Positions 63,978 through 64,000 of a stretch of 64,000 bases of DNA are shown in pieces (within the stretch, counting starts at the first letter, position 1; the number at the start of each line of letters is the position of its first letter). The DNA lies in the NCBI GenBank assembly GCA_963832365.1, contig CAWHUL010000004.1, positions 496,001 through 560,000 of the forward strand, read 5' to 3'. A program made the translations under genes and the position numbers. The DNA comes from CAWBRT01 sp963832365. GTDB lineage: Bacteria > Acidobacteriota > Terriglobia > Terriglobales > Acidobacteriaceae. The notes below the pieces were generated by a model that saw nothing but the letters and a program-made list of their open reading frames with translations, had not been told where the DNA came from and did no database searches.

Positions 63978-64000
63978 CATTACGTCTGGTTCTCTCCCAA

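Overview
The window looks like a chromosomal piece of an Acidobacteriota bacterium (Terriglobia/Koribacter-like), probably a draft or metagenome-derived contig. The grounds are moderate-to-high GC, many small secreted hypothetical proteins and NHL, WG-repeat and TonB-type proteins of the kind common in that phylum, and a large XrtA (exosortase A)-type exopolysaccharide and PEP-CTERM locus. No rRNA, tRNA or CRISPR array was seen. Family names are from memory of family signatures; no search was run.

Layout. (1) 1-12.4 kb is an accessory region: small hypothetical or secreted proteins, a lone receiver domain, a TPR protein, a TonB protein, an NHL propeller, a WG-repeat protein, a wrecked propeller/Ig-like surface protein and a small outer-membrane barrel. 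At least four copies of a degenerate intergenic repeat lie here. (2) 12.5-26.9 kb is the regulatory and sorting block: a histidine kinase with a sigma-54-type response regulator, two tandem PilZ genes, a receiver-less sigma-54 activator, two PEP-CTERM proteins, an AAA+ ATPase of unknown role, the PEP-CTERM TPR lipoprotein, EpsI, exosortase, and a degenerate sigma-54 activator-like gene. (3) 27-44.6 kb is the co-directional EPS operon: export protein, outer-membrane barrel, chain-length protein, ExeA-like ATPase, BY-kinase, polyprenyl sugar-phosphate transferase, FemAB, four glycosyltransferases, a CapK/PaaK-like ligase, an O-ligase and an amidotransferase. (4) 45-59 kb holds a giant Ig-repeat/beta-helix lipoprotein, a transposase relic, a methyltransferase, an acyltransferase with recombinase and SGNH relics, a flippase, a second amidotransferase, a polysaccharide-deacetylase relic and a VanZ protein. 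(5) 59-64 kb is a prophage-like recombination module (XRE repressor divergent from annealing-protein, ssDNA-binding-like, PD-(D/E)XK nuclease, unknown and HNH genes), part of which is duplicated.

How it fits together. Cyclic-di-GMP (PilZ) and sigma-54 regulators probably control EPS synthesis and PEP-CTERM export. I can see -24/-12 type elements with the correct 12-base GG-to-GC spacing before both PilZ genes, both PEP-CTERM genes and the TPR lipoprotein gene. The EPS operon builds, polymerises and exports a polysaccharide; exosortase would process PEP-CTERM proteins at the membrane.

Caution. About twenty apparent single-base frameshifts break otherwise well-conserved genes (EpsI, outer-membrane barrel, O-ligase, amidotransferase 2, nuclease and others). 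They may be true decay or consensus errors in the sequence; the raw reads would decide.
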